A stretch of DNA of 64,000 nucleotides from Olsenella sp. KH3B4 (GCA_900111695.1 FOHD01000001.1:310001-374000), one strand, 5' to 3'; positions 17,636 to 27,081 are shown, counted from the first letter of the stretch. Made by a program: numbers and translations. The notes: a model not told the origin generated them from the sequence alone.

Positions 17636-18049
17636 CTAGGCACCCTCCTCGGCAGAGCCAAAGAGCTCGGCGTCGAGGGCTGCCAGCTCCTCCGGCGGCG
17701 TTGCGGGATCGCATCCAAAGCTCTCCGCCACTGCCTGGGCCTGCAGGTGGCGCAGACCGGCGAGGTCATTGTTGCCCTGAGCTTCGTACACGCTAGAGAC
17801 GCGGTCGAGCGCATAGCACACGTACGCGGCAATGGAGTCCCCCATGCCAGAGAGCACGAGCATCGTGACGAGAGAGTCTGGCGAGAGGGCCATGGCCGTC
17901 TGGACATCAAGGTCGACGAGGTCTGCAACCTGCTGCTCGACCTCCTGGCAGGAGACGGGGTCGCCCTTCTCGACAGCAAGTCTGAGCGCCCTTGTCACCG
18001 CCTCGACGAACTGCGAGATGAGCTCGGTGATGTAGTCCCTCTCAAGCAT
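17636..18049 (-). CDS. Conserved small protein of unknown function
   Basis: 137 residues, ATG preceded by AGAGGATG. It is acidic and almost all alpha-helical, beginning 'MLERDYITELISQFVEAVTR', with no signal peptide or catalytic motif. This start resembles a family of uncharacterised proteins in Firmicutes and Actinobacteria (possibly DUF6483), but I cannot confirm it. It sits 39 bases after ruvB on the same strand and may be co-transcribed with ruvCAB. Confidence 0.65.
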   Translation of the reverse strand: MLERDYITELISQFVEAVTRALRLAVEKGDPVSCQEVEQQVADLVDLDVQTAMALSPDSLVTMLVLSGMGDSIAAYVCYALDRVSSVYEAQGNNDLAGLRHLQAQAVAESFGCDPATPPEELAALDAELFGSAEEGA

Positions 18050-18088
18050 GGTGCCATCCTCTCTGCGAACGCTACCGCGTCCACGATT

Positions 18089-19156
18089 CTAGCGCTGTGG
18101 TGGGAGCGGCATGCCAAGGTGCTCGAACGCCACAGGCGTTGCCTGGCGCCCCTGGGGCGTGCGCACGACGAGGCCCCGCTGCAGGAGATAGGGCTCGTAG
18201 ACGTCCTCGAGGGTGGAGGGGTCCTCCCCTACCGCCGAGGCGATGGTGGTGAGTCCCACGGGACGTCCCCTGAAGGTGCTCGTAAGCGCCGTTAGGATCT
18301 TCTTGTCCATCCAGTCAAGGCCCATCTCGTCAATCTCGAAGAACGAGAGCGCCTCGGCGGCGACCTCCCACGTGATGGAACCGCCGGCCCGGACCTGGGC
18401 GTAGTCACGCACGCGCTTGAGGAGCCGGTTGGCAAGGCGTGGCGTGCCGCGCGAACGCGAGGCAATCTCGGCGGCGCCCTGCTCGTCAATCTCGACTCCA
18501 AGGATGGCAGCCGAGCGCTGCACGATGCGCTTGAGCTCGTCGACGGTGTAGTAGTCCAGGCGATACGAGATGCCAAAACGATCGCGAAGGGGCCCGGTGA
18601 GCAGCCCCGTACGCGTGGTTGCGCCGATAAGCGTGAAGTGCGGAACGTCAAGGCGAATTGAGCGCGCCGCCGGCCCCTTGCCTATGACGATGTCGAGGAA
18701 GAAGTCCTCCATAGCAGGATAGAGGACCTCCTCGACCTGATGGTTGAGACGGTGAATCTCATCCACAAAGAGGACGTCGCCCTCCTCGAGGTTGGTGAGT
18801 ATGGCAGCGAGGTCTCCCGTGCGCGCGATTGCCGGGCCCGACGTGGTACGCAGACGGGCACCCATCTCGTTTGCGACTACGTTGGCAAGTGTGGTCTTTC
18901 CCAGCCCCGGAGGGCCAGAGAAGAGCACGTGATCGAGGGTCTCGTGACGGTCTTTTGCAGCGGCGATAAGCACGCGGAGGTTATCGCGCACACGCTCCTG
19001 GCCACAGTACTCGTCAAGCGTAGTAGGACGAAGGCTGCGGTCGACATCAAGGTCGTCAGCCGTAAGCTCCCCCGTCACGGGACGCGGCCCACCATGTCCA
19101 TGGCCAGAGCCCGGCACGTCGTCGAAGAGGTCCTCCTCCTGAGCCTCCCACGTCAC
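18089..19156 (-). CDS. ruvB: Holliday junction branch migration ATPase RuvB
   Basis: 355 residues. Walker A '[11 protein letters not shown]', Walker B 'LFVDEIHRL' and sensor '[10 protein letters not shown]' are intact, followed by the C-terminal winged helix ('[11 protein letters not shown]'). RuvB hexamers drive branch migration with RuvA at recombination junctions. The N-terminus has an extra glycine/histidine-rich stretch of about 20 residues. The GTG start overlaps the ruvA stop (GTGA). Confidence 0.97.
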   Translation of the reverse strand: MTWEAQEEDLFDDVPGSGHGHGGPRPVTGELTADDLDVDRSLRPTTLDEYCGQERVRDNLRVLIAAAKDRHETLDHVLFSGPPGLGKTTLANVVANEMGARLRTTSGPAIARTGDLAAILTNLEEGDVLFVDEIHRLNHQVEEVLYPAMEDFFLDIVIGKGPAARSIRLDVPHFTLIGATTRTGLLTGPLRDRFGISYRLDYYTVDELKRIVQRSAAILGVEIDEQGAAEIASRSRGTPRLANRLLKRVRDYAQVRAGGSITWEVAAEALSFFEIDEMGLDWMDKKILTALTSTFRGRPVGLTTIASAVGEDPSTLEDVYEPYLLQRGLVVRTPQGRQATPVAFEHLGMPLPPQR

Positions 19157-19785
19157 AGGTTGCCCCCAATCCTCTTGAGCGCGAACTGTATGGCCTTCTC
19201 GACCGTTGATGCTCCGGCCTCCTCATGCCCATCCAGGGCAAGCTCTGCCTCCTGCGGCGAGAAGCCCATGGAAAGCAGCGCAGCCGTAGCCTCTTCGGCG
19301 ACAGACTGCGAGGTATCGGGCACTTTGGAGCGCTGCGAGGCAGGCTCGCTCATGCCAACCAGGCCGCGCAGGGTTGCGTCCTTGGCAAAGACATCCTGCA
19401 GCTCAACCAGCAGTCGCTGTGCCTTCTTGCGGCCAACACCGGGAACCTGGGCCATGCGTCCCTCGTCCTGAAGGGTGACGATGGTGGCAAGCGTTGCCGG
19501 GGAGAACGTAGAGAGAACCGCCAAGGCCAGCTTGGGACCCACGCCGGATACGGCGACGAGTTTGTCGAACACGGCGCGCTCCTCGCGCGTGGCAAAGCCG
19601 TAGAGCTCGACCGCGTTCTCCTTCACGAGCATGCGCGTGAGCACGGTGACCCCGGCTTCTCCCACCGCCGGCAGTGATGCCGCCGTAGTTGCCGAGACGC
19701 CAAGCTCATAGCCGACGCCACCCACATCGATGACGACGTGGGTAGGTAGCACCTCGACAAGGGTGCCCGTGAGCTGCACGATCAT
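19153..19785 (-). CDS. ruvA: Holliday junction DNA helicase subunit RuvA
   Basis: 210 residues. The N-terminal OB fold ('[12 protein letters not shown]'), helix-hairpin-helix segments ('[17 protein letters not shown]', '[16 protein letters not shown]') and a C-terminal RuvB-binding domain after a linker are all present. It binds four-way junctions and loads RuvB. Its ATG overlaps the ruvC stop (ATGA), so ruvCAB is translationally coupled. Confidence 0.97.
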   Translation of the reverse strand: MIVQLTGTLVEVLPTHVVIDVGGVGYELGVSATTAASLPAVGEAGVTVLTRMLVKENAVELYGFATREERAVFDKLVAVSGVGPKLALAVLSTFSPATLATIVTLQDEGRMAQVPGVGRKKAQRLLVELQDVFAKDATLRGLVGMSEPASQRSKVPDTSQSVAEEATAALLSMGFSPQEAELALDGHEEAGASTVEKAIQFALKRIGGNL

Positions 19786-20435
19786 TGGGTGTTCCTCCTG
19801 CTCTGCCTAACGTGGCCAAGTGGCGAGCCTTCGCCGCGGGCCCCGGCGAGACGTGCAGCAGTTGCCGCCGCCGTGACGCCGCGCGCCGTGGCGGCATCGA
19901 GAGCCTCCTGTGCCTTCTGCTGCTCGAAGACCTGCACGGCCGCCCCCTCGCGTGTGAGTCGCTGCGTGCGCGTGAGGTTGGCATGGCAGATGGCTGCCGC
20001 AAGGGCATCTGCGCAGTGGTCCGGACGCGGGTCGTGGTCAAGGGCGAGAATGTTCCTCACCATGAAGATGACCTGGCGTTTGTCGGCAGACCCCGTGCCA
20101 ACCACCGCCTGCTTGATCTGCATGGGCGTATACTCACCCAGCTCGAGGCCGGCCTCTGCCGCCGCGACAAGGGCGGCGCCGCGGGCATGCGCAGTTGCAA
20201 GCGCCGAGCGGGAGTTCTCACCAAAGAAGATCTTCTCGATGGCGAGCTGGCTGGGCACATAGGTCTCGATGGCGTTGGCGATACCCTCGTAAATCTTGCC
20301 CAACCGTCGATCGATGGACTCGGACGACGAGGTTGAGACGCAGCCGTATGCGCGCGCCCTGCACACAGGGCCACGTGTCTCGACTACGCCCCAGCCTGTG
20401 TTCGCAAGGCCGGGATCTATGCCCAGGATGACCAT
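19782..20435 (-). CDS. ruvC: Holliday junction resolvase RuvC
   Basis: 217 residues, longer than the usual 160-190 because of an alanine/arginine-rich C-terminal tail. The catalytic acids are visible in 'LGIDPGLANTGWG' (Asp7), 'AIEKIFF' (Glu) and the C-terminal 'DHCADALAAAI' (two Asp). It cuts Holliday junctions after RuvAB migration. ATG 20435 has GGAGG six bases upstream. First gene of the ruvCAB operon, behind a LexA-type box. Confidence 0.95.
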   Translation of the reverse strand: MVILGIDPGLANTGWGVVETRGPVCRARAYGCVSTSSSESIDRRLGKIYEGIANAIETYVPSQLAIEKIFFGENSRSALATAHARGAALVAAAEAGLELGEYTPMQIKQAVVGTGSADKRQVIFMVRNILALDHDPRPDHCADALAAAICHANLTRTQRLTREGAAVQVFEQQKAQEALDAATARGVTAAATAARLAGARGEGSPLGHVRQSRRNTQ

Positions 20436-20462
20436 GCACCCTCCTCTCGCGCGGGCTTGTTA

Positions 20463-20474
20463 GAACGTTAGTTC
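20463..20474 (-). promoter_or_regulatory. LexA-type SOS box upstream of ruvC
   Basis: GAACGTTAGTTC matches the GAAC-N4-GTTC form used by Gram-positive and actinobacterial LexA. It starts 28 bases before the ruvC ATG and just after the candidate -10, where a repressor would block transcription. Confidence 0.7.
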
Positions 20475-20480
20475 TAGTTT

Positions 20481-20509
20481 AGCATACCGCGCGCCTCTAA
20501 GAAGGGCAA
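20481..20509 (-). promoter_or_regulatory. Candidate ruvCAB promoter
   Basis: On the minus strand TTGCCC (20509-20504) and TATGCT (20486-20481) are separated by 17 bases. The SOS box begins seven bases downstream of the -10. Confidence 0.55.
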
Positions 20510-20511
20510 AC

Positions 20512-22434
20512 TCAGTTCTCTGAGAAGGTCCTCCATACCGAGCCATCGCCTGGTGCGCCGCCAGGGCCGGGTCGCCCGCCCTGGCCATGCCTCCCAACGC
20601 GTCCATCCTGCTGATCGGCCGCGAGACCACCAGTAATCGAGAGGTCGCGTAGAAGGTTTACCACCTCGCGCATGTCCTGCTCGTGGTCGCGCTTCCCCAC
20701 GGAGTCCTGGCTCGACTCCTCGGCCTCGCGCCGCACCGGCCCGTCCCGCCTCTCCGCCATGGCCATCTTGGTCTTCTCGACAATGGCTTTGTCCACATCC
20801 TCGCCTAGCGAGATTGCGCCCTCCATGGCCTCCCCCGAGCGCTCCGCCTTTGTGCGCGGACGATCCCGCCACGCCATGCCCAAAGGCCACGGCGCGTCGT
20901 CGAGGGTGCACGTGGACATCACGATGACAAGGCCGCAGGACAGACGGCCCGGCGCGCACGAGGCAAGGCGGTCGAGAATGGCGGAGGCAACCTGAGGGTG
21001 GCCCCCATCATCGGCGATGTCAGAGAGCGGCCTTCGCCACTCGATATGGCTTGCGAGCACGTAGTCGACATACTCAAGGCGCTGCTCGGGCGTGTGTCCG
21101 CACTCCTCGATTCCCGGGATGGCAGGCACCTCAAACGCCCGCCGGGAGTCACGCGAGATGACAGGCGAGATGGTGTTTCTCATGTGTACGAGCTCGAGGA
21201 CGCCGTACCGATAGACGTCACCCAGCGGGGCGAGCCCGGCAGGTGCCAGCATGCCAGGCATGACCTCCAAAGCCATCGCGGTCTTGTCTAGATTCGAGAG
21301 CGGCATGGCGCCCTCCTCGCGCGCGAGCGCTGCCAGGTGCGCCTTCGCGAGGTCTGCGGCAAGCTCCCGGTCGGGCGAGAGCGCGGCCATGGGAAGCTCG
21401 CGAACGGGCAGCCTGAGATTCTCGACGAGCTTGCGGGCAGATGCGTCGAGCTTGTCGTCTGCGCCGGTCACGAGAAGCGCGTGGACGTTGGTGGGGCCAA
21501 GCGCATCGGTTGCGAGCGTCGCAACGGCACAGGAGTCCAGCGTGCCGTCGACGAGCACGGCCGCCTGCGTGAACCCCATCTGCGAGAGCGACTCGGAGAG
21601 CCCCTGTGCGAGCGCGTTCCATCCGACGAGCGGACGGTCGAAGACCTCGGGAGTGAGCGGGTGGTCAAGGGGCCCGCCAAACTCGGGATCGACATCTGCG
21701 ATGAGCAGGTCCTCATCGAACGTGACCGCCTGGGCGGCAAGCTCGCCCCAGGGGGTGAGGACAAAGCTTCCGCCAATGCACACCTGCGTGCCATAGGTCC
21801 CGAGGGAGCCCACGCCCACAACCCAGGCACCCGTTGCCTCCGCATCGTCCAGGAAACGGCCATCCGTGATTGCCGCGCCCATGCCCGAAGAGGGGTCGTC
21901 CATGACAAACCCACAGCTGTCGAGGTACATCAGCACGTCCAGGTCAAAGTCGAAGGCATCGAAGTCGTCAAGGTCGTCAAAGGTGAAGGCGAGTCCAAAG
22001 CGAACGCCATCGATATCGAAGACGGGAAGGTCCTTCGCGGGGCCTCCGTCACCCTCTTCTCCACTTGGGGCATGGCGAGTCTCGCTGTTCACAACATACG
22101 AGCGCATGAGCGCCGAGAGTTTGAGCGGCGTAATCTTGCCGTCGTGCACGAGGATCGCCTCGGGCGCCGGCGCGCCATCGGAATCCGAGAGAACCGGCAC
22201 GATGCAGGGACAGGGAACCTCGTCGGCAAGCTTGACCAGCGTCTCCGCAAGGTCGAGCAGGAGCCCCTCCTGACTGGGTTGATTGACGGGCCATATGCCC
22301 ATGAGGGCTGCCGCCGGAAACACCACGAGCTGGGCTCCCTTGTTGGCCGCTCGTCGAGCGAACTCGACCATCCGCTCAGCGGTGCGCTCGAGCTCCCCTG
22401 CCGTGGTCCTCATCTGGGCAACCGCGATCTTCAT
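20512..22434 (-). CDS. NAD synthetase-like protein with degenerate active sites
   Basis: 640 residues. The order is that of glutamine-dependent NAD synthetase: nitrilase-fold glutaminase (about 1-255), then ATP-pyrophosphatase synthetase. The catalytic residues are gone. 'VVFPAAALMG' has Ala41 for the nucleophile-activating Glu, Ser107 replaces the Lys, and 'FGLAFTFDD' has Thr151 in place of Cys. The synthetase P-loop SGGxDS is 'VDGTLDS' (about 295-301). 'LAPLGDVYRYGVLEL' is kept. It is therefore probably a pseudoenzyme or has another activity. The last 25 residues are Gly/Pro/Arg-rich, and a more natural tail ('ALAAHQAMARYGGPSQR') appears in another frame ending at 20460, hinting at a frameshift near 20605. 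Confidence 0.75.
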   Translation of the reverse strand: MKIAVAQMRTTAGELERTAERMVEFARRAANKGAQLVVFPAAALMGIWPVNQPSQEGLLLDLAETLVKLADEVPCPCIVPVLSDSDGAPAPEAILVHDGKITPLKLSALMRSYVVNSETRHAPSGEEGDGGPAKDLPVFDIDGVRFGLAFTFDDLDDFDAFDFDLDVLMYLDSCGFVMDDPSSGMGAAITDGRFLDDAEATGAWVVGVGSLGTYGTQVCIGGSFVLTPWGELAAQAVTFDEDLLIADVDPEFGGPLDHPLTPEVFDRPLVGWNALAQGLSESLSQMGFTQAAVLVDGTLDSCAVATLATDALGPTNVHALLVTGADDKLDASARKLVENLRLPVRELPMAALSPDRELAADLAKAHLAALAREEGAMPLSNLDKTAMALEVMPGMLAPAGLAPLGDVYRYGVLELVHMRNTISPVISRDSRRAFEVPAIPGIEECGHTPEQRLEYVDYVLASHIEWRRPLSDIADDGGHPQVASAILDRLASCAPGRLSCGLVIVMSTCTLDDAPWPLGMAWRDRPRTKAERSGEAMEGAISLGEDVDKAIVEKTKMAMAERRDGPVRREAEESSQDSVGKRDHEQDMREVVNLLRDLSITGGLAADQQDGRVGRHGQGGRPGPGGAPGDGSVWRTFSEN

Positions 22435-22514
22435 GCTTGGACCTTCCCATGCCTTCCATAACCTGCCGTTGATTGTATCCCCGCCCCGCTCGCACGCGCC
22501 ACCTAGAGAGAAGC

Positions 22515-22543
22515 GTGCCGCCCCAGCATTGCCAGGGCGGCAC
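22515..22543 (-). terminator. Hairpin downstream of the superoxide reductase gene
   Basis: Nine-base arms GTGCCGCCC (22515-22523) and GGGCGGCAC (22535-22543) lie 36 bases after the stop; the T-run is poor, so termination strength is uncertain. Confidence 0.5.
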
Positions 22544-22578
22544 GTCGAGCAAAGGTGCGGTTGAGAGCTCCGCTTGGC

Positions 22579-22959
22579 CTAGAGCTCGGCCTTCCAGAGA
22601 CCGTGGAGGTTGCAGTAGGCGTAGACCGTAGCCTTGCCGCCCTCACCCAGGTGGAAGCGGGCCTCGGGGGCCTCACCGGGCTTGAGGTAACGAACGACGG
22701 TCTTGGTGCCATCGGCGAAGAGCAGCCACTCGATGTAGTGCTCGGGGGTCATGGGGTGCTCGACGGAGCCAACGCGGGCAACAAGGCGGTCGCCCTCGAC
22801 GGTCAGTGCGGGAACGTGCTTCTCGACGGCGGCGTCGGTGGTGTTGGCAACGAGCTCCTCCATGGGCTCGCCACAGCACACCGGCGTGGGGCCGCCATCA
22901 ACGATCTTCACGACGATGTTGCCACAGTGCTTGCAGCGATAAATCTTTACATCTGCCAT
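22579..22959 (-). CDS. dfx: Desulfoferrodoxin / class I superoxide reductase
   Basis: 126 residues from ATG 22959, with AAGGAGAGG upstream. Residues 1-36 form a desulforedoxin-type iron site: 'CKHCG' and 'VCCGEPM' give four cysteines. The rest is the neelaredoxin fold with histidines in 'KHVPAL', 'VEHPM' and 'PEHYIEW', and 'YCNLHGLW' giving Cys and His of the catalytic iron centre. It reduces superoxide to peroxide in the cytoplasm without making oxygen, fitting an anaerobe. It is a monocistronic gene by spacing. Confidence 0.95.
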   Translation of the reverse strand: MADVKIYRCKHCGNIVVKIVDGGPTPVCCGEPMEELVANTTDAAVEKHVPALTVEGDRLVARVGSVEHPMTPEHYIEWLLFADGTKTVVRYLKPGEAPEARFHLGEGGKATVYAYCNLHGLWKAEL

Positions 22960-23126
22960 GGAATATCCTCTCCTTCTTTGCTTTGGCGCGTCCCCGCAGG
23001 AACGCGCCACTGCCTGCGGCCGCATCGCGACCGCCACTATGGCTATTGTCCCCCACCGCACGCCGATTCATGCACACCTATAATTGCTATCTTCAAACCT
23101 ACATATAAGGTTCACCAATACGGAAA

Positions 23127-23155
23127 GGCGCGCCCTTCGTTACCGAGGGGCGCGA
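23127..23155 (-). terminator. Terminator after dnaE
   Basis: Arms CGCGCCCTTCG (23129-23139) and CGAGGGGCGCG (23144-23154), with one G-T pair, form an 11-bp stem followed on the minus strand by CCTTTCC. Confidence 0.6.
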
Positions 23156-23181
23156 CCACAAGCGTTTGTGCCGTGCGACTC

Positions 23182-26100
23182 CTAGGCCACCTTCACGTGA
23201 CCAGAGCGGCCGATAAGGTCGATGACCTCGGCCATGAGGACCATGTTGTGCGCATCGATGCGCGTAGGGAGCTCCATGCGCATGACATCACCAGAGGCGC
23301 TCTCCACGCGCAGCTCCACGCGGTCGAGACCGGGATAGCGGCCAAGGATCTCGCCCAAGTTGTCCATGCGACCGCGTGTGAGGAGATTTGCGGGCATGTT
23401 TATCTCGAGCACCTTGGGACGGTTGGTCTTGTCGTTGAGCTCGAGGGGCTCGACTGACGTGCAGATGAGCTGGTCGCCGCGGTCGCCTCGCTCAAGACGG
23501 CCCACGACCTTGATGAAGATGTCGCCCGTGCTCTCGCCGGTTTCGGGGTCGACCTCACCGGCAAGCGTGGCGGCGCACTCCTTGTAGGTCTTGGGGAAGA
23601 TCACGAGCGAGGTCTCGGCCTCCATGTCCTCGAGGGTGACGATGGCCATGGCGTCACCCTTCTTGGTTGTCTTCTTCTGGACCGAGGTGGCCATGCCGGC
23701 AAGGCGGATGGGCTTGTCCTCCGGGACCTTGAAGCGCTCCGTGGTGGCACCGGTGTTGGGATCGGTGTACTCCTCCGAGACCGAGAGGTCTGCAATGGTG
23801 TAGTCGCGCGCCTTGGCGAGGGCATATGCGTACGGGCGAAGCGGATGGTCGGAAACGTAGATGCCCAGCACGTCGTGCTCCTGCGCGAGCTTGATGTGAC
23901 GGTCCCACTCGACGCCGTCGGGCGCGGGGACCTCGTTCTGGAAGCCCGAGCCCTCAACGTCGCCAAACATGTCGAACATCGAGAACTGCCCCACCGCGCG
24001 CTCCTTCTGGCGGCGCGCCGCGGCATCGATGATGTTCTCGGGGTTGTTCTTGTCGACGAAGTGCATGAGCTGCATGCGGGTGTAGCCCGTGGAGTCGAAT
24101 GCGCCTGCCTTGATGAGGGACTCGACCACGCGTCGGTTGGCCTGCGAGCCATCCACGCGCTCGCAGAAGTCGTGGAGGTTCTTGAAGGGACCGTGGGCGT
24201 CTCGCTCGGCCATGATGCACTCGCCCACGCCCTCGCCCACGCCGCGGATGCCGGCAAAGCCAAATCGCACGCCCTCGGCCGTTGCCGTGAAGTCCTTGCC
24301 CGACTCGTTGATGTCGGGCGGCAGGACCTGGATGCCCTCGCGACGGCAGCTCGTGACATAGTGCACGATCTTGTCGGTCTTGCCCATGTAGGAGGTGAGG
24401 ACAGAGGCCATGTACTCGCGCGGGAAGTACGCCTTGAGCCACGCGGTCTGCATGACGAGGATGGCATAGCCGGCAGAGTGCGACTTGTTGAATGCGTAGG
24501 AGGCGAACTCGAGAACGTTCTCCCAAATCTCTTGCGCAACCTCGCGCTTGTAGCCGTTCGAGACGGCACCGTTCATCCAGTGGTCATAGATCGTCTCGTC
24601 CGCACCGTTGCCCTCCCAGTGGAAGACCTGGTCGGTGAGCATCTTGATCTTCTTCTTTGCCACCGGCTTGCGCATGCGCGAGTCGGACTCGCCGGCCGTG
24701 AACCCCGACATCTTCATCGAGATCTGCATGACCTGCTCCTGGTAGACCATGGTGCCGTAGGTCTCTTCCAAAATCGGCTTCAGGCGGTCGTCGTAGTAGG
24801 AGATCTTCTCCTGGCCGTGCATGCGCTTGATGTAGCTGTCGACCATGCCGGCGCCCAGGGGGCCCGGTCGGTACAGGGCGATGAGAGCGACGATCTGCTT
24901 GTAGGCGTTAGGCTGCATGTTCTTGATCGTGGCGGTCATGCCCGCGGACTCGACCTGGAAGACGCCGGCTGTGTGGCCCTTGCCGAGAAGCTCGTAGATC
25001 TTGGGATCAGAGAAGTCGACCTTGTCCACATCGATGTCCACGCACGTGGCACCAGGCTTGATGCAGGCCTTGACCGCCTCCGGCATGCGGTCGATGTCAG
25101 AGGCGTTGGGGTAGGAGTGGCGGATGTTGGCCAGCGCCTTGTTGATGACCGTGAGCGTGCGCAGGCCAAGGAAGTCCATCTTGAGCAGGCCCATGTCCGC
25201 GACGGAGTGGCCCTCGTACTGGGTAATGGTGACGTTTCCCTTGGTGTCGAGCTTGGTGGGCACGTGGTCGGTCACGGGCGTGGGAGCGATGAGCGTAGCG
25301 CAGGCGTGGACGCCCTCGCCGCGCATGAACCCCTCGATGGAGAGGGCTGCGTCGATGATGCGGTGGGCGTCAGAATCCTTGTTGTAGGCCTCCTCGAAGT
25401 CCGGCGAGTACTGGTCGGGCTTCTTCTCGTTCTTGTGGAGGGCGTTGGCAAGCTGGAGCTTGGGATCGTTCGAGAGCATCTTCGAGAGCTGCTGGCCCTT
25501 GTAGACCGGGAAGCCCAGGACGCGGTTGGCGTCGTTTATGGCCTGCTTGGCCTTGATGGTGGAGTACGTGATGACCTTGCAGACGTGGTCCTCGCCGTAG
25601 ACGTCGCGCACGTGCTGCAGGACGTCCTGGAGGTGCTCGTCGTCGAAGTCCATGTCGATATCGGGCATCTCGGAGCGCTGCGGCGAGAGGAACCTCTCGA
25701 ACATGAGGCCGTTCTCGAGCGGGTCGAAGTTCGTGATGTTCATGGCGTACGCGACGATGGCGCCGGCGGCAGACCCGCGGCCTGGTCCCACGCCAATGCC
25801 GTTGTCCTTGGCCCACTGCACGTAGTCCTGCACGATGAGGAAGTAGTTCGCGAAGCCCTTCTCGGTGATGATCTTGTACTCGTGCTCGAAGCGGTCCTTG
25901 ACGTTCCAGCCACCGATTGTGAGGTCGCGCCAGTTCTCGCCGTAGCGCTTGGCAAGGCCCTTCTCGCACTCCTCGCGGAAGCGCTCGTCAGCCGTCTCCC
26001 CAGGGCGCAGGCCAGGGTACTCGGGCAGGTACATGTGGGTCCAGTCGAGCTCGTAGTTGCACTTGTCGGCAATCTCGAGCGTGGTGTCGCAGGCCTCGGG

Positions 26101-27081
26101 GCACCAGGAGAAGAGCTGGCGCATCTCGTCCTCGGACTTCATGTAGAACTCCGAGCCCTCCATGCGCATGCGGTTGGGGTCATCGAGGGTGGTTGCCTTG
26201 CCTATGCAGGAAAGGATGTCCTGCGTAGGGGCATCCTCGCGCGTGAGGTAGTGGAAGTCGTTGGTGGCAACAACCTTCACGCCCATCTCGTGCGCCATCT
26301 TGACCAGGTACTCGTCGAGCTTGCGGTCATCCCATCCATTGCGGAAGGTGAGGCCGTGATCCTGGATCTCGATGTAGAAGTCGTCACCGAAGACGTCACG
26401 GAAGGTCTCTGCCCACCTGCGTGCTCCGTCAAAGTCACCATCCAGGATGCACTGGGGAATGATGCCCTGAACGCAGGCACTCTGGCAGATGAGGCCCTCG
26501 TGGTACTCCTTGAGCATGTCGAGCGTGGTACGCGGCCGGTAGTACATCATCTCGTGGCCGGCAGCCTTGGACATGCACTTCACCAGGTTGTGGTAGCCCG
26601 TCTCGTTCTTGGCAAGAAGGATGAGGTGGTAGCGGCGCTGCTTTGTGCCTCGTTCGATGCAGTCATCGGTGATGAAGTAGGCCTCGCAGCCAAAGATGGG
26701 CTTCACCTTGAGGCGTGGGCGGTTTGCTTGGACCGCAGCAAGGTCGTGGCCAGAGGACTCCCACACGGCCACGTCGCTTGCCCACTGGTCGTGGACGCGA
26801 TCGAAATAGCTCGCGTCGTCTGCGTCTGGCTCGGGCTCCTCGAGGTCCCAGCTCTTCTTGAAGCACTCGACGTCGTGGCGCCACTGCTTCATGTTGGCCT
26901 GGCCGTCGTTGTACTTGCGGCATTCCAGGTCGAGGTTGGGGATGCCAAACATGTAGCCGTGGTCCGTAAGGGCAACGGCAGGCATCCCCTCGTCAATGGC
27001 GCGCTTGACCATGCGGGGAATGGGCGTGGCGCCATCGAGGATCGAGAAGTCCGAGTGATTGTGTAGGTGAACGAATGCCAT
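23182..27081 (-). CDS. dnaE: DNA polymerase III alpha subunit
   Basis: 1299 residues. The N-terminal PHP domain begins 'FVHLHNHSDFSILDG'. The polymerase catalytic aspartates are in 'MPDIDMDFDD' (about residue 475) with a third acidic site nearby. A helix-hairpin-helix region follows, then an OB fold ('IRLAGMATSVQKKT'). This is the replicative polymerase of DnaE1 type. It is about 130 residues longer than typical; part of this is an insertion after 'LDLECRKYNDG' (about residues 55-120, acidic, Trp-rich) inside the PHP domain. The gene is isolated by inverted repeats on both sides. Confidence 0.97.
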   Translation of the reverse strand: MAFVHLHNHSDFSILDGATPIPRMVKRAIDEGMPAVALTDHGYMFGIPNLDLECRKYNDGQANMKQWRHDVECFKKSWDLEEPEPDADDASYFDRVHDQWASDVAVWESSGHDLAAVQANRPRLKVKPIFGCEAYFITDDCIERGTKQRRYHLILLAKNETGYHNLVKCMSKAAGHEMMYYRPRTTLDMLKEYHEGLICQSACVQGIIPQCILDGDFDGARRWAETFRDVFGDDFYIEIQDHGLTFRNGWDDRKLDEYLVKMAHEMGVKVVATNDFHYLTREDAPTQDILSCIGKATTLDDPNRMRMEGSEFYMKSEDEMRQLFSWCPEACDTTLEIADKCNYELDWTHMYLPEYPGLRPGETADERFREECEKGLAKRYGENWRDLTIGGWNVKDRFEHEYKIITEKGFANYFLIVQDYVQWAKDNGIGVGPGRGSAAGAIVAYAMNITNFDPLENGLMFERFLSPQRSEMPDIDMDFDDEHLQDVLQHVRDVYGEDHVCKVITYSTIKAKQAINDANRVLGFPVYKGQQLSKMLSNDPKLQLANALHKNEKKPDQYSPDFEEAYNKDSDAHRIIDAALSIEGFMRGEGVHACATLIAPTPVTDHVPTKLDTKGNVTITQYEGHSVADMGLLKMDFLGLRTLTVINKALANIRHSYPNASDIDRMPEAVKACIKPGATCVDIDVDKVDFSDPKIYELLGKGHTAGVFQVESAGMTATIKNMQPNAYKQIVALIALYRPGPLGAGMVDSYIKRMHGQEKISYYDDRLKPILEETYGTMVYQEQVMQISMKMSGFTAGESDSRMRKPVAKKKIKMLTDQVFHWEGNGADETIYDHWMNGAVSNGYKREVAQEIWENVLEFASYAFNKSHSAGYAILVMQTAWLKAYFPREYMASVLTSYMGKTDKIVHYVTSCRREGIQVLPPDINESGKDFTATAEGVRFGFAGIRGVGEGVGECIMAERDAHGPFKNLHDFCERVDGSQANRRVVESLIKAGAFDSTGYTRMQLMHFVDKNNPENIIDAAARRQKERAVGQFSMFDMFGDVEGSGFQNEVPAPDGVEWDRHIKLAQEHDVLGIYVSDHPLRPYAYALAKARDYTIADLSVSEEYTDPNTGATTERFKVPEDKPIRLAGMATSVQKKTTKKGDAMAIVTLEDMEAETSLVIFPKTYKECAATLAGEVDPETGESTGDIFIKVVGRLERGDRGDQLICTSVEPLELNDKTNRPKVLEINMPANLLTRGRMDNLGEILGRYPGLDRVELRVESASGDVMRMELPTRIDAHNMVLMAEVIDLIGRSGHVKVA

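Noticed and set aside
21337..22461. A 374-codon open frame opposite the NAD synthetase-like gene
   Set aside because: Composition is Arg/His/Val-rich as in antisense shadows and no domain is seen.
23845..27066. A 1073-codon open frame on the plus strand opposite dnaE
   Set aside because: It is the mirror of a GC-rich gene; dnaE has all its motifs, while this frame gives no recognisable domain and has no ribosome site.
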